From Diacronema lutheri (Eukaryota; Haptophyta; Pavlovophyceae; Pavlovales; Pavlovaceae): a stretch of DNA of 64,000 nucleotides. The translations under genes were made by a program, and so were the position numbers. The notes beneath the pieces were generated by a model. That model was not told the DNA's origin and did not search any database. It saw only the letters and a list, made by a program, of their open reading frames with translations. Below, one piece after another: positions 53,701-64,000 of the stretch (position 1 is the stretch's first letter; every line of letters starts with the position of its first letter). Location: the NCBI GenBank assembly GCA_019448385.1, contig JAGTXO010000072.1:1-64000 (forward strand). The letters are read 5' to 3'.

Positions 53701-54648
53701 CCGCCGGGTGACACGCTGCAGCCCCCTCCGCCAAGCCCGCCGGGTGACGAACTGCCGCTTCCTCCGCCAAGCCCACCAGGCGACACGCTGCAGCCTTCAC
53801 CGCCAAGCTCGCCGGGCGACACGCTGCTGCCGCCTCCGCCAAGCCCGCCGGGTGACGAACTGCCGCCTCCGCCAAGCCCACCAGGCGACACGCTGCAGCC
53901 TTCACCGCCAAGCCCGCCGGGCGACACGCTGCTGCCGCCGCCGCCAAGCCCGCCGGGCGACACGCTGCAGCCCCCTCCGCCAAGGCCGCCGGGTGACGAA
54001 CTGCCGCCCCCTCCGCCAAGCCCACCAGGCGACACGCTGCAGCCTTCACCGCCAAGCTCGCCGGGCGACACGCTGCTGCCGCCGCCGCCAAGCCCGCCGG
54101 GCGACACGCTGCAGCCCCCTCCGCCAAGCCCGCCGGGTGACGAACTGCCGCCCCCTCCGCCAAGCCCACCAGGCGACACGCTGCAGCCTTCACCGCCAAG
54201 CTCGCCGGGCGACACGCTGCAGCCTTCACCGCCAAGCTCGCCGGGCGACACGCTGCTGCCGCCTCCGCCAAGCCCGCCGGGCGACACGCTGCAGCCCCCT
54301 CCGCCAAGCCCGCCGGGTGACGAATTGCCGCTTCCTCCGCCAAGCCCACCAGGCGACACGCTGCAGCCTTCACCGCCAAGCTCGCCGGGCGACACGCTGC
54401 TGCCGCCTTCGCCAAGCCCGCCGGGCGACACGCTGCTGCCGCCTTCGCCAAGCCCGCCGGGTGATGAACTGCAGCCCCCTCCGCCAAGCCCACCAGGCGA
54501 CACGCTACAGCCTTCACCGCCAAGCCCGTCGGACGACGCTCTGCCGCCTCCGCCAAGTCCACCGGGCGACGCCCCGCCCCTTCCGCCAAGCCCACCCGGC
54601 GACGAACTGCTGCCTTCGTCCAGCCCACTCGTCGACTTGGCGTCGTGA
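50732..54648 (+). CDS. secreted Pro-rich (extensin-like) cell-surface protein with Fn3-like and beta-rich domains
   Basis: Signal peptide MLPRCLLTFLALLAAPGAAV at 50732, then an SPPPP block (PPPPSPPPPRPPPPSPPPP), a fibronectin-III-like domain (TIELSWDAAVGGDGEITYAL...ANYSLLVVAVDEEGDRSGN), a beta-rich region with NxS/T glycosylation sites, and a long Pro-rich tail. Introns inferred: 51554-51636 (83 nt); a small one near 51886; about 52088-52175 (GTGCGC...GCGCAG); 52646-52830 with two C-rich tracts. Exon 4 reads GPIPIVLEPSIDLFIELSAT, later FEIAFQIAIPVSFVLDLPG; exon 5 resumes EFPLGNLFERTFPPFFALVP and contains a Cys cluster (DADACCLGPRDCTGTGSQLC). From 53430 a 36-bp repeat encodes PPSPPGDTLQPP variants to the stop. 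Probably a hydroxyproline-rich wall or scale protein. No GPI signal at the end. Confidence 0.8.
53430..54630 (+). repeat. 36-bp coding satellite, roughly 30+ copies
   Basis: The unit CCGCCAAGCCCGCCGGGTGA followed by CACGCTGCAGCCCCCT encodes PPSPPGDTLQPP. Variants DTLLPP, DELPPP, DTLQPS and SSPGDT recur in the same order, showing multi-unit block duplications (a four- to five-unit higher-order repeat). Confidence 0.9.
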
Positions 54649-54816
54649 CGACCAACAGCAACGCTCAGCAAAAGGCTTTTGAAACATATGGCTTTTTGCA
54701 GCCCAGCTCGCCCGTCCGCATCCGTTCTTGGACCGTGGCCATTTCGTCACCTGCATGTGCTGCGCACAGTTTCCATTGCTCACCTTGCTCTTGCGTGTTC
54801 AGCACGGCTGCAGCAA

Positions 54817-54818
<2 letters not shown>

Positions 54819-54857
<39 letters not shown>
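54819..54857. repeat. 39-base poly-C tract
   Basis: An uninterrupted C run followed by AAAAAAAAGAGGGG, in the intergenic space between the Pro-rich gene and the SET gene. Unlike other such tracts it is not inside an evident intron. Confidence 0.9.
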
Positions 54858-54859
<2 letters not shown>

Positions 54860-54922
54860 AAAAAAGAGGGGCTTGCGCCATGATTCCGACTGAGCGGCGA
54901 GGTGGTCGCCTTCGCCCGCATG

Positions 54923-57007
54923 TCACTTGCCCCGCAGCCCTGCCGCGGCCGCCGGGCCATCCCCGAGGCGCCGACGCTTACCGACGGCGAAAAAGCTGCC
55001 GAGTGTGCGCGTGCCGCCATGCGCCTCCGGCCGCTCCGCGCCGCACTCGGCGGCCGTTTCGCGCACCTGCGCCTCCGCACCGCGCGGCGCATGCGCGCGC
55101 GGCGGCGACGCACTCGGCCCGCGCGCGCGTAGCCGATGGCGTGGAGCATGCTGCTGCTGCTGCGTGAGCGCACAGTCGGGCTCGGCGCGGCACAGCCGCT
55201 CGGGGGCCGCGTGGCGCGCGCCCCCGGCCGAGCTGTTGTTGCTCGCAGCGAGGTCGATCGGCTCGTCGGCGGTGAGGTCGACGAAGAACGGCTTTCGCCG
55301 CGGCATCGCCGGCGCGGCACGGCCGGGCGCGGGCGCGCGCTCGGCGGGCACGCGGCGTGGCGAGCGGAGCGCGGCGGGCACGGTGCGTGGCGTCGGCAGG
55401 GCGTCCAGCTCAGCGACGCGCACCATGTCGCTCTCGTCGGGTGCGGCCCGCGCCTCGTCGGCTGCGGCCACGCGTGCGCGCTGCGGCACGCGAGGTGGGG
55501 TGGCAGCCAGCGGCGTGCATGCGCGCGCGATCGCGCCGCTCCGGTCGAGATGCGACGCTGAAGCGACGCGCGCGGCCGCGGCGCGCGAAGTTGGGTGGCA
55601 GCGCGGCGGCGGGGGCAAGCTGCGCGTGCGTTGCGGCTGGTGAGCGATCCCGTCGGCCGCGGCCTTGCTCCCTGCCACCGCGCGCGCGTCGCGCGCCGCC
55701 GCGAGCACCCTGCGCGCCGCAACCACGTGCGACAGGTCGGGCAGCAGCAGCACGCGCCCGTCGCCATGCTGACGGAATGCGGGCCTGGAAACGGGCTGCT
55801 TTTCCGGATTCCACCAGCCACGCAAAGAAAGCGGCCACGCGTCGCGCGCGCCGGGCGCGAAGGTATCGGCCGTGCCCTGCGAGAGATGCGCGAGCAGCGC
55901 GCACGCGCCGTCCGCGCCGTCCGCGCCGGCCGCGGCGGCGGCAGCAGCTGCGGCGGCACGCGCCTCCGCAAAGCCCTTGTGCGGCTTGCGCTCGCCGCTC
56001 GCGTACTCGCGCCGGTACGCGCGGCCGTAATCAACGGTCAGCTCGTCGTCGCAGCCGTACGCGCGGCGCTGCGCCAGGTAGACGACCATCCGCTCGCCCT
56101 GCCGCCAGCCGTCGCCCGCCGCGCGCTCGCCGCCCGGTAGGCAGCGCGGGTCGTGGGGGAGCACCGCGTCGCGCCACACGCGCTCGGCGCACGGCGGCTG
56201 GCGCAGGCCGAGGCGCGCGAGCTCGTCGCAGCCGTCGACCAGCAGCTCGACCGAGCGGTGCACGAGCTTGAGCGACGGCTTGGCGCGCGCGCTCGGCTCG
56301 TTGATCAGCCCGACGGCGTTGAGGCCGTCGCAAAGCGCCGGGTGTGCATTCACGATCACGTAGCCCTCGTCGCGCCGGATGGTCGCGAGGTGCGTGCCCA
56401 GGTGGCGGTCGGTGTGCTCGAGGCGCTCGTGCGCGGCGAGCAGGTCGAAGAGGTGCCCGTGCCCGCGGCGCGCGCTGCGCGCGCCCGGCTGCAGGTGGAG
56501 AAGCTCGCGGGCGTCCGCCTCGAGCAGGTAGCAGGCGGAGGCGGAGGCGGCGGATTCGCCTGCGCTCACCTGCAGCAGGCGCACGTCGTCGGCCAGCGCG
56601 GCCTCCGCCGCTGCCGCCGCCGGCGGCGCGGGCGCGGCCGGCAGCCGGACGGCGCAGATGCCGTTGCGCGCCCACGCGCCGCCGTGCCGCGCGCGCAGCT
56701 CGCGCACGGTGAGCGAGCTGAACTCGCCGTGGAGGACGGCGATGAGGCACTTGTGCAAGTGCGCGTCCTCGACGACCGACTCGGCGCCCAGATAGGGCAG
56801 CAGCAGCGGCAGCCGCAACGCCGACCAGTCGAGCGACCCCGCCGCGCTCGGGAAGACGCCGAGCCCATGCAGCGAGCTCTCGCGCACGGCGAGCTCGTCC
56901 CACGCCCACGTGCTTGTCGCGGGCTCGTGGCGCGGGAGAGCGAGCTGGTAGACGGCGCGCTCCGCCGAGCGCGGCTGCTCCCAGCTCGCCACGTAGACGA
57001 TCGGCAT
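54923..57007 (-). CDS. SET-domain protein with disordered C-terminus and PIP-like end
   Basis: The supported part starts at ATG 57007 (MPIVYVASWEQPRSAERAVY) and ends at 54923, 694 residues. Open frame continues upstream (PETLAREYYEARARAREIGI) but no ATG precedes it before the PCCB start region, so a 5' exon is likely. SET landmarks: VRESSLHGLGVFPSAAG (SET-N), GLNAVGLINEPSARAKPSLK (equivalent to the RFxNHSCxPN region, diverged) and CDDELTVDYGRAYRREY (GEELTxDYG). The canonical NHSC is altered, as in many SET proteins with non-histone substrates. The C-terminal third is Arg/Ala-rich with FFVDLTADEPIDL (SUMO-interaction-like) and ends TRTLGSFFAVGKRRRLG, resembling a PCNA-interacting box plus nuclear signal. 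Confidence 0.75.
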   Translation of the reverse strand: MPIVYVASWEQPRSAERAVYQLALPRHEPATSTWAWDELAVRESSLHGLGVFPSAAGSLDWSALRLPLLLPYLGAESVVEDAHLHKCLIAVLHGEFSSLTVRELRARHGGAWARNGICAVRLPAAPAPPAAAAAEAALADDVRLLQVSAGESAASASACYLLEADARELLHLQPGARSARRGHGHLFDLLAAHERLEHTDRHLGTHLATIRRDEGYVIVNAHPALCDGLNAVGLINEPSARAKPSLKLVHRSVELLVDGCDELARLGLRQPPCAERVWRDAVLPHDPRCLPGGERAAGDGWRQGERMVVYLAQRRAYGCDDELTVDYGRAYRREYASGERKPHKGFAEARAAAAAAAAAAGADGADGACALLAHLSQGTADTFAPGARDAWPLSLRGWWNPEKQPVSRPAFRQHGDGRVLLLPDLSHVVAARRVLAAARDARAVAGSKAAADGIAHQPQRTRSLPPPPRCHPTSRAAAARVASASHLDRSGAIARACTPLAATPPRVPQRARVAAADEARAAPDESDMVRVAELDALPTPRTVPAALRSPRRVPAERAPAPGRAAPAMPRRKPFFVDLTADEPIDLAASNNSSAGGARHAAPERLCRAEPDCALTQQQQHAPRHRLRARGPSASPPRAHAPRGAEAQVRETAAECGAERPEAHGGTRTLGSFFAVGKRRRLGDGPAAAAGLRGK

Positions 57008-57369
57008 CGCGCGCAGCGCCCCTGCCGACACCTGTGCGATGCCGATCTCGCGCGCTCTCGCACGCGCCTCGTAATATTCGCGCGCAAGCGTTTCGGGGAC
57101 GCGTGAAACCGCTTCGTGCGCTCGCCGCTCGGGGCGGGCGGAAGAGACGGAGGGGAACAAAGGGAGGGGTGAGGTGGGCGCTGAGGTGGCGAGGGGGGGG
57201 AAGGGGGGAGGGGATACGGCGCACGGCGCCTGGCAACGAGCACCGACGCGCTCAGCACCGAACCCGAACGCCGACGCGGCGCACCCGTCCGTGATCCCCA
57301 GTGAAAAGCTCTCGGACTCAGGTTCGTCAGTCAAGAAAATCAAGTGGACGGCGGTGGAGAAGGGTCGAC
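57008..57369. promoter_or_regulatory. divergent region between SET gene and PCCB
   Basis: About 360 bp containing the 5' exon or UTR of the SET gene (minus) and the promoter of PCCB (plus). A plus-strand purine run (GAGGGGGGGAAGGGGGGAGG, 57190-57210) is a minus-strand polypyrimidine tract, consistent with an intron in the SET gene's 5' part. Confidence 0.4.
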
Positions 57370-59344
<1,975 letters not shown>

Positions 59345-59915
59345 GGGCACAACTGAAAACAGGGAATACACGTAGGGCGCCTGCAGGCGCTCCTTGCCAG
59401 GGGGCAGAGCACCCCCGGCCGCACGGCCGGGGGCCCACCGTTGCGGCAGACGACGGGGCCCACCGTTTCGGCAGACGACGTGACTCCGATTGCTCGACAC
59501 CGGCGGCGGCCTGTGCCGTCGGTGCAAGCTCCGAGCAGAGGGGGCCGCATGCCTCGCGGCCTGTGCGCGTCCGCGGATCGCGCGCGCTGCGCATGCGATC
59601 CGCGTGCGCGCGCACCCGACCCGCACGGGTCGAGTCGACCGATGGCCTGCTGCTGCAGGCCAACAAGTTGCCTCCAACAACAGCTGCGCCGCCGTCCGGA
59701 ACGTGAGGTCTGTGCGAGCGCGAGCAGGGATGCTCACCCACGCTCGGCCGCGCGCGTCAGCTCGGGCGCGAGCGAACGGCGAGGGGCTGCGCCGCCGGTC
59801 GAGCGCGCGGTGCGCGCGCACGCGACCGGCGGCAGCCCCGTCGCTCACGGCCCGCGCAGCTCAAGCGCCTTCTAGTAAATGTTGCGCGCAGCGTTGAAGT
59901 CTCGGGCAAAGATGG
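59345..59915. other. convergent intergenic region (PCCB / GLO1)
   Basis: About 570 bp without a gene. GGGCCCACCGTTGCGGCAGACG and GGGCCCACCGTTTCGGCAGACG form a direct repeat at 59430-59478, preceded by a small palindrome (ACCCCCGGCCGCACGGCCGG). GGATCGCGCGCGCTGCGCATGCGATCC (59576-59602) is a hairpin. The 3' UTRs of PCCB and of the glyoxalase gene must lie here. Confidence 0.5.
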
Positions 59916-60671
59916 CTACTTGCTGTTGTCCTTGTAGCCCTCGCCACCGTCGAGCGCGACGCCATTGCAGTCGACCGGCTGTGTCGGCATGGCGCCGGTC
60001 GCCCGATCGTAAGCGTGCGGAAGGATCTCGACGAGGTAGCCGTCTGGGTCCTTGATGAACGCCAGGCCTTTCATGCCGCCGGCGTTCGGGCTTTTTGTGA
60101 ACTCGACGCCCAGCGCCTTGAAGCGCTCGCACGCGGCGTACACGTCGGGGCATGTGATGCCGATGTGGCCGAAGCCGCCCTTGACGGGCTCGCCGTCCCT
60201 GGAGCCGGTCGCGTCCGCGTTGCCGGTGTTGTACACGCGGCCCGGCTGCTCCTCGCTGCCATGATTCCACGTGAGCTCAATGCAGCCGGGCGTCGTCATG
60301 CAGTGCTGCCAGCGCGCCTCCGCCGATTCGGGCAGCGGATCGTGGCGCGGCGAGACGAAGTAGACGCTGAACCGCCACTCGGGGAAGTCCTTGGCGACGA
60401 GGAGCCGCATGCCGAGCACGCGCGTGTAAAAGTCGAGCGACTTGATCGGATCCTTCACGCGTACCATCGTCTGCTGCATGATGAACCCCTTCGTCTCGGT
60501 CGGCTGCGCGGCGGTCATGAAGGCCGACACGTCCGGGATTGAGGCCATCGACGCCATGGCCCGCTGTCCAACACGTGGGCGTAGAAATGACGTGACGGCG
60601 GCCGAGCAGGTCTGCGTGAGCGCGCCCATCGACAGCGAGACGGCGAAGCGAGCGAGCATAGCTCCCGGCAT
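59916..60671 (-). CDS. GLO1: glyoxalase I (lactoylglutathione lyase)
   Basis: 251 residues, single exon, ATG 60671. A ~60-residue extension before the core (MPGAMLARFAVSLSMGALTQ) is Ala/Ser/Arg-rich and may target an organelle. The core matches eukaryotic-type GLO1 closely: TKGFIMQQTMVRVKDPIKSL (metal Gln), YTRVLGMRLLVAKDFPEWRF, GCIELTWNHGSE (metal Glu), GFGHIGITCPDVYAACERF (metal His) and GLAFIKDPDGYLVEILP (metal/catalytic Glu). It isomerises the hemithioacetal of methylglyoxal and glutathione to S-lactoylglutathione. All four metal ligands are present, so it should be active. Confidence 0.95.
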   Translation of the reverse strand: MPGAMLARFAVSLSMGALTQTCSAAVTSFLRPRVGQRAMASMASIPDVSAFMTAAQPTETKGFIMQQTMVRVKDPIKSLDFYTRVLGMRLLVAKDFPEWRFSVYFVSPRHDPLPESAEARWQHCMTTPGCIELTWNHGSEEQPGRVYNTGNADATGSRDGEPVKGGFGHIGITCPDVYAACERFKALGVEFTKSPNAGGMKGLAFIKDPDGYLVEILPHAYDRATGAMPTQPVDCNGVALDGGEGYKDNSK

Positions 60672-60795
60672 GGTTCCTCTGCGTCGCCCCACCACGGCCC
60701 CTCCGCGTCGTCCGCGCGCCGATCCCCACCGCGGCCTCGTCCTCAAGAGCTGGGAGGCCAGAGGAAGGAGCAAGGAGGGCCGACCGAGTTGGGAA
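60672..60795. promoter_or_regulatory. 124-bp divergent promoter region (GLO1 / EngB-like)
   Basis: The two start codons face away from each other across 124 bp. No TATA-like element; GC-rich with GAGGAAGGAGCAAGGAGG purine block on the plus strand near 60760. Confidence 0.45.
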
Positions 60796-61959
60796 ATGAT
60801 GGCGTTGGCGAGACGGCAGTGGTGGTGCTGGCGTCTCGCAGCCGACCGACCCATCCGGCCCTTCTCGACCCTACGGCGGAACGAGCGGACGTACGCGCGC
60901 GCATCGCGCGCGGCTTGGCGCGCGCGATGTCCCTGCGCAGGTTGCGCCTGCGCGCGTGGCGCCGACGCGCGGCGCGCGCGCTCCGCTCATGCCCCTCCGG
61001 CGGCGCGCAGCGACTCGGTGGACGACACCGTGCTGCGCGAGCGGGCAAGGCACGCTGAGCGGATGGAGGAGGTGGATCCTGACACGCGCGTGCTCGGGCA
61101 GATCAGCGCGCTCAAGCTCGGCCGGCCGCCCGGCTGGTGCAACCAAAAGGCGGTAGTCGCCAAGCAGCGCGCGCGGCAGGCGGTGAGCGTCGTGCGCGCG
61201 CTCGGCCGCTCGCTCGACAACGCGGCGACGCTTAACGTGCTCGGGCTGCCGGAGGTCGCGCTCGCCGGCTACTCCAACAGCGGCAAGTCGTCCCTTCTGA
61301 ACGCGCTCACCGGCCTGCCCGCGCAGCGCGGCCCGGCGAGCGTCGATTCGCGTGCGGGCTGGACCGAGTCCGTCTTCGCCTTCGAGGCGGTGGTGCGCGG
61401 CGTGAGCCTGGCGCTCGTCGACACGCCGGGCTACGGCGTCGCGGTGCAGAGCCAGTGGACGCGTGCGAGGTGGGAGCGCGCGCTGCACGCGTACGTGCAG
61501 AACTCGGAGCAGCTGCGCTGCGTGCTGCTGCTCGTTGACTGCACGCGCGGGCTGTGCGAGCACGACTGGCGGCTGATGCGCACGGCGAGGCGGCGTGGCG
61601 TCGTCTGTCAGATCGTTCTCACCAAGGCCGACCTGCTCACCGCGCCGCTACTCGCGCGCAGCCACGCCGTCGTGACCGCTGACCTGCACGAGCGGCACGG
61701 CGGGGAGATCGGCGCGCGCGCGCCGGCCGTCGCGATGGTGAGCGCAAACTTTGTGCAGGGCGTGCGGCAGCTCTGGTCGCTCGCGCGGCACCACGCGCTC
61801 ACGTGCCACCCAGCGCGCGCGCACGCGGACCGGCGCCTCGCGCCCGGCGACGCGGATGAGCGCGAGGAGCACGGCGACGACGACGGCGGTGACGCGGCGG
61901 CCGGCGGCGGCGCGCCGGCAGATGCGCCGCGGGGTTCGATTCATGACAGGAATTATTAG
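60796..61959 (+). CDS. EngB/YihA-type GTPase, probably organellar ribosome assembly
   Basis: Exon 1 60796-60890, intron 60891-61010 (GTACGC...GCGCAG, 120 nt and therefore also readable in frame), exon 2 to 61959; 347 residues. The N-terminus (MMALARRQWWCWRLAADRPI, then RPFSTLRRNER) looks like a mitochondrial presequence. GTPase motifs: G1 GYSNSGKSSLLNAL, G3 LVDTPGYGVAVQ, G4 VLTKADLL, G5 MVSANFVQG, with the EngB-typical ...ALAGYSNSGKSS start and YxxxxxxLRCVLLLVD strand. Homologues assist large-subunit assembly. The C-terminal 50 residues are Asp/Gly-rich and disordered. The gene ends 55 bp from the convergent TLC gene. Confidence 0.85.
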   Translation: MMALARRQWWCWRLAADRPIRPFSTLRRNERTYARASRAAWRARCPCAGCACARGADARRARSAHAPPAARSDSVDDTVLRERARHAERMEEVDPDTRVLGQISALKLGRPPGWCNQKAVVAKQRARQAVSVVRALGRSLDNAATLNVLGLPEVALAGYSNSGKSSLLNALTGLPAQRGPASVDSRAGWTESVFAFEAVVRGVSLALVDTPGYGVAVQSQWTRARWERALHAYVQNSEQLRCVLLLVDCTRGLCEHDWRLMRTARRRGVVCQIVLTKADLLTAPLLARSHAVVTADLHERHGGEIGARAPAVAMVSANFVQGVRQLWSLARHHALTCHPARAHADRRLAPGDADEREEHGDDDGGDAAAGGGAPADAPRGSIHDRNY

Positions 61960-62014
61960 GAAAGGACGTGAGATGCACCGCGCAAGGGGAGAGACGCGGG
62001 CCCTCCGGACGCGT

Positions 62015-62996
62015 TCAGATGAGCTTTTTGGGATCCTTCTTTCCGGTGCCGTAGAAAATGAACGCACGTACGCCGGGCTTGAGCAGGATGACCGTGTACG
62101 CGACGGACATGAGCGTGATGAAGCCGACGCCAGTCGTGACGACGTAGAAGGAGGTGAGCTGCCCTGCCTGCTTGTATTGCGCGTAGCGCGGAACCACCCT
62201 GGTCCACGTCACCTGCCGCGCGCGCGTCGTGTGCCGTGCAGCGCCTACGTGAAGGAGTAGCCGGGTGGCTTCGGGCGCGGCGGCGTGCGCGGCGCGCGGC
62301 GGCGTGCGCGCGCACGATGGGCATGATGAGCACGCGCGTGACGACGTACGAGACGAGCAGCAGGAGCGAATTGAGCGCGTACGGCAGAGTAGCCGGCGTG
62401 CCGAACACCTTGAGCTGGAACCAGCGCACATCGAGAAAGATGTTCGAGATCTCGGTAAGGTAGCCGACGGCGGACAGCCACATGATGAGCTCCGCGTCGC
62501 CGGCGCCGTAGAGCACCGCGGCGGGCCGCTCCATCGTCGGGTAGTGCCCGATAATCATGACGACATGGTGAATGACCATCACGAGCTGCCGCGTCGGCAG
62601 CGCGTAAAAGATGAAGTCTGAGATGAAGTAGCCGATCGAGTAGGCGATCGTGAGCGGCCAGATCTCATACCGCCCGTAGACCACGACGAGCACCGACGCG
62701 ACGCTCACGATGACCGCATGCACGAAGCCGACGATGTAGGCGGCGAGCAGGCACGCGGCCATCGGCGGGCTCTCCTTTCTGCGAAGCTTGGCGGTGAGCC
62801 ACGAGTCCTTGGTGAGCCTGAGTACCGCGAACGTTGCGACGATGTGCAGCGCAGCCGACGCGACGATGATCGCCTCGTGCCGCGTGTCCGTCTCGAAGAG
62901 CGCAACAAGGAACGGCGAATTGGAGGAGGACGCCATCTTTGCACGTGGTTCGCTCGATCCGACAGGTCCAGCCGAGGCGCGATCAGTGGTCTTCAT
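62015..62996 (-). CDS. TLC-domain multipass membrane protein
   Basis: Exon 1 62996 (or ATG 62936) to 62316, 103-nt intron (GTGCGC...CGGCAG), exon 2 62212-62015; 272 residues from the second ATG. Hydrophobic helices: HEAIIVASAALHIVATFAVL, LLAAYIVGFVHAVIVSVASV, IWPLTIAYSIGYFISDFIFY, LVMVIHHVVMIIGHY, LPYALNSLLLLVSYVVTRVL, and in exon 2 LTSFYVVTTGVGFITLMSVA. The SDFIFYALPTRQLVMVIHHV segment is the TLC signature (D...Y...HH) as in TLCD/TMEM136-like proteins rather than ceramide synthases, since the Lag1 motif is incomplete. The C-terminus GKKDPKKLI has an ER-retrieval-like KKxx-type lysine pair set slightly back. Likely role in membrane lipid handling. Confidence 0.8.
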
Positions 62997-63014
62997 CAAC
63001 GCGCGTGCCGCCGC
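62997..63014. promoter_or_regulatory. 18-bp (or 78-bp) gap between divergent TLC and ACC starts
   Basis: If TLC uses ATG 62996 only 18 bp separate it from the acetyl-CoA carboxylase ATG at 63015. The TLC ATG at 62936 would leave 78 bp and is the more plausible start. Confidence 0.4.
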
Positions 63015-64000
63015 ATGGACTCGCCGGCCCGGCGGTACGAGCAGCTCGTCGCCGGGTACGGCGCCAGCCGCGCCTTCCGGCGCGTGCTCATCGCCAACAA
63101 TGGCATGGCCGCCACCAAATTCATCATCTCCGTCCGCCGGTGGCTGCACCTCACGTGCGGCGATGCGCGACTCATTCAGCTCGTCGGGATGGCCACGCCC
63201 GACGACATCCGCGCGAACGCGCGGCACGTCAGCCTCGCCGACGTGATCGAGGAGGTGCGCGCGCCGCGTTTCCACGCTTTGTTTACGGGCCCGCTACGCG
63301 CGCAAGGCCGCGCGCGCTCGACGCTCACGCCCGTGTGCCCCGCGCACGATCCGCGCGCGCGCGCTGCGATGGCGCAGGTGCCGGGCGGCTCCAACCGGCA
63401 GAACTACGCGGACGTCAATCTGATCATCCAGTTGGCGGTAAAGCACAAGTGCGACGCCATATGGCCCGGCTGGGGCCACGCCTCGGAGAACCCCGCCCTC
63501 CCGCTCGCCGCCGCGGAGGTGCGCGCGCGCGCCTCGCGCGCCGCCTCGGCGCCCGGCACTGGCCGGCGCCGCGCGCGGTGTGTGGGGGCGCCGGCCGTGG
63601 CCGCTGCCGGATGGCGTGAAGAGACCACCGAGCACGTGGGCGCCTCGGGCACGCTCGCGTCCCACCGCGCGCCTGTTCGCACATGCCGCGCCGCGCGCGT
63701 CGCGCCGCGCGCCGTGCGCGCAGGCGGGCATTGCCTTTGTCGGGCCGGACGAGCACGCCATGTTCGCGCTTGGCGATAAGGTTGCGTCGACGCTGATCGC
63801 ACAGACCGCGCGCGTGCCGTGCGTCGCCTGGTCCGGCTCGGGCCTCGCGCTGCCGCACGGCGCGCGCGGCGACGTGCCGGGCGCCGAGCCGGGCGCGGGC
63901 GCGGACGGCGGCGGGGCGGCTTCGCGGCTGACGGTGCCGCCCGAGGTGTTCCACAAGGCGTGCGTGCACAGCGCGGAAGAGGCGCTGGAGGTCGCCGAGC
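63015..64000 (+). CDS. ACC1: acetyl-CoA carboxylase, multidomain type, N-terminal biotin carboxylase part
   Basis: Partial; runs off the right edge. Exons 63015-63254, 63378-63518 and 63724 onward, with introns of 123 and 205 nt (GTGCGC...GCGCAG). Joined sequence: FRRVLIANNGMAATKFIISV, VGMATPDDIRANARHVSLAD, (VIEE)VPGGSNRQNYADVNLI, DAIWPGWGHASENPALP, (AAE)AGIAFVGPDEHAMFALGD, KVASTLIAQTARVPCVAWSG. This matches the start of yeast/animal-type ACC (LLIANNGIAAVK, EVPGGTNNNNYANVDLI, WAGWGHASENPLLP, GDKISSTIVAQSAKVPCIPW). The enzyme makes malonyl-CoA for fatty acid synthesis. No transit peptide precedes the core, suggesting the cytosolic isoform, although an upstream exon cannot be excluded. Confidence 0.93.

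Noticed and set aside
59576-59602. Hairpin GGATCGCG...CGCATGCGATCC as an RNA gene
   Set aside because: A short palindrome in GC-rich intergenic DNA with no further structure; no tRNA- or snRNA-like features.

Overview
The window is extremely GC-rich eukaryotic nuclear DNA. The genes are of eukaryotic type: eIF3 subunit e, MON1, an ANKRD39-like protein, mitochondrial-type PCCB, a multidomain-type acetyl-CoA carboxylase, a TLC-domain protein and a SET protein. They carry short GC-rich introns that mostly begin GTGCG and end GCGCAG or CGGCAG. Genes are packed tightly, often divergently, with tens of bases between starts. This fits a unicellular alga with a compact genome. A haptophyte, perhaps a pavlovophyte, is my guess from style alone; no marker in the window proves it.

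Layout. 1-1.8 kb: the edge of an unknown minus-strand gene, a nested giant palindrome made of two inverted copies of a ~323-bp element, and the last exon of a small membrane protein. 1.9-29.1 kb: an accessory, mobile-looking block. It holds (i) an ORF joining an N-terminal part that resembles a virus-type single-stranded-DNA-binding fold to a Pif1/Helitron-type helicase; (ii) a ubiquitin-specific-protease-like gene; (iii) a minus-strand region with a LINE-like endonuclease start; and (iv) a giant reading frame at 10.24-29.15 kb (about 6,200 codons if two introns are right). The giant frame contains about six Ulp1/C48-like modules (only two with an H-D-Q-C set), a YqaJ-type nuclease, a chromodomain and a C-terminal Fanzor (eukaryotic TnpB homologue) with all three RuvC acidic residues and a zinc ribbon. 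This block is the candidate undescribed system: an RNA-guided-nuclease-type protein joined to a chromodomain, a recombination-type exonuclease and a tandem ubiquitin-like-protease array.

29.6-64 kb: ordinary host genes in a dense array: an intronless NIS (IucA/IucC) siderophore synthetase, a small coiled-coil protein, a C2-domain protein, a papain-family protease with a C-terminal membrane anchor, a large PAN/(alpha/alpha)-type membrane protein, a multipass protein, a dienelactone-hydrolase-fold protein, a MITE, eIF3e, MON1, ANKRD39, a toroid-like protein with three coding minisatellites, a secreted proline-rich wall-type protein, a SET protein, PCCB, glyoxalase I, an EngB-type GTPase, a TLC protein, and the 5' end of acetyl-CoA carboxylase running off the right edge.

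Exon/intron structures come from frame continuity plus GT/AG signals. They are most secure where the joined product matches the family's length (PCCB 538 aa, eIF3e 442 aa). No tRNA, rRNA, CRISPR, capsid gene or recognisable transposase was seen.
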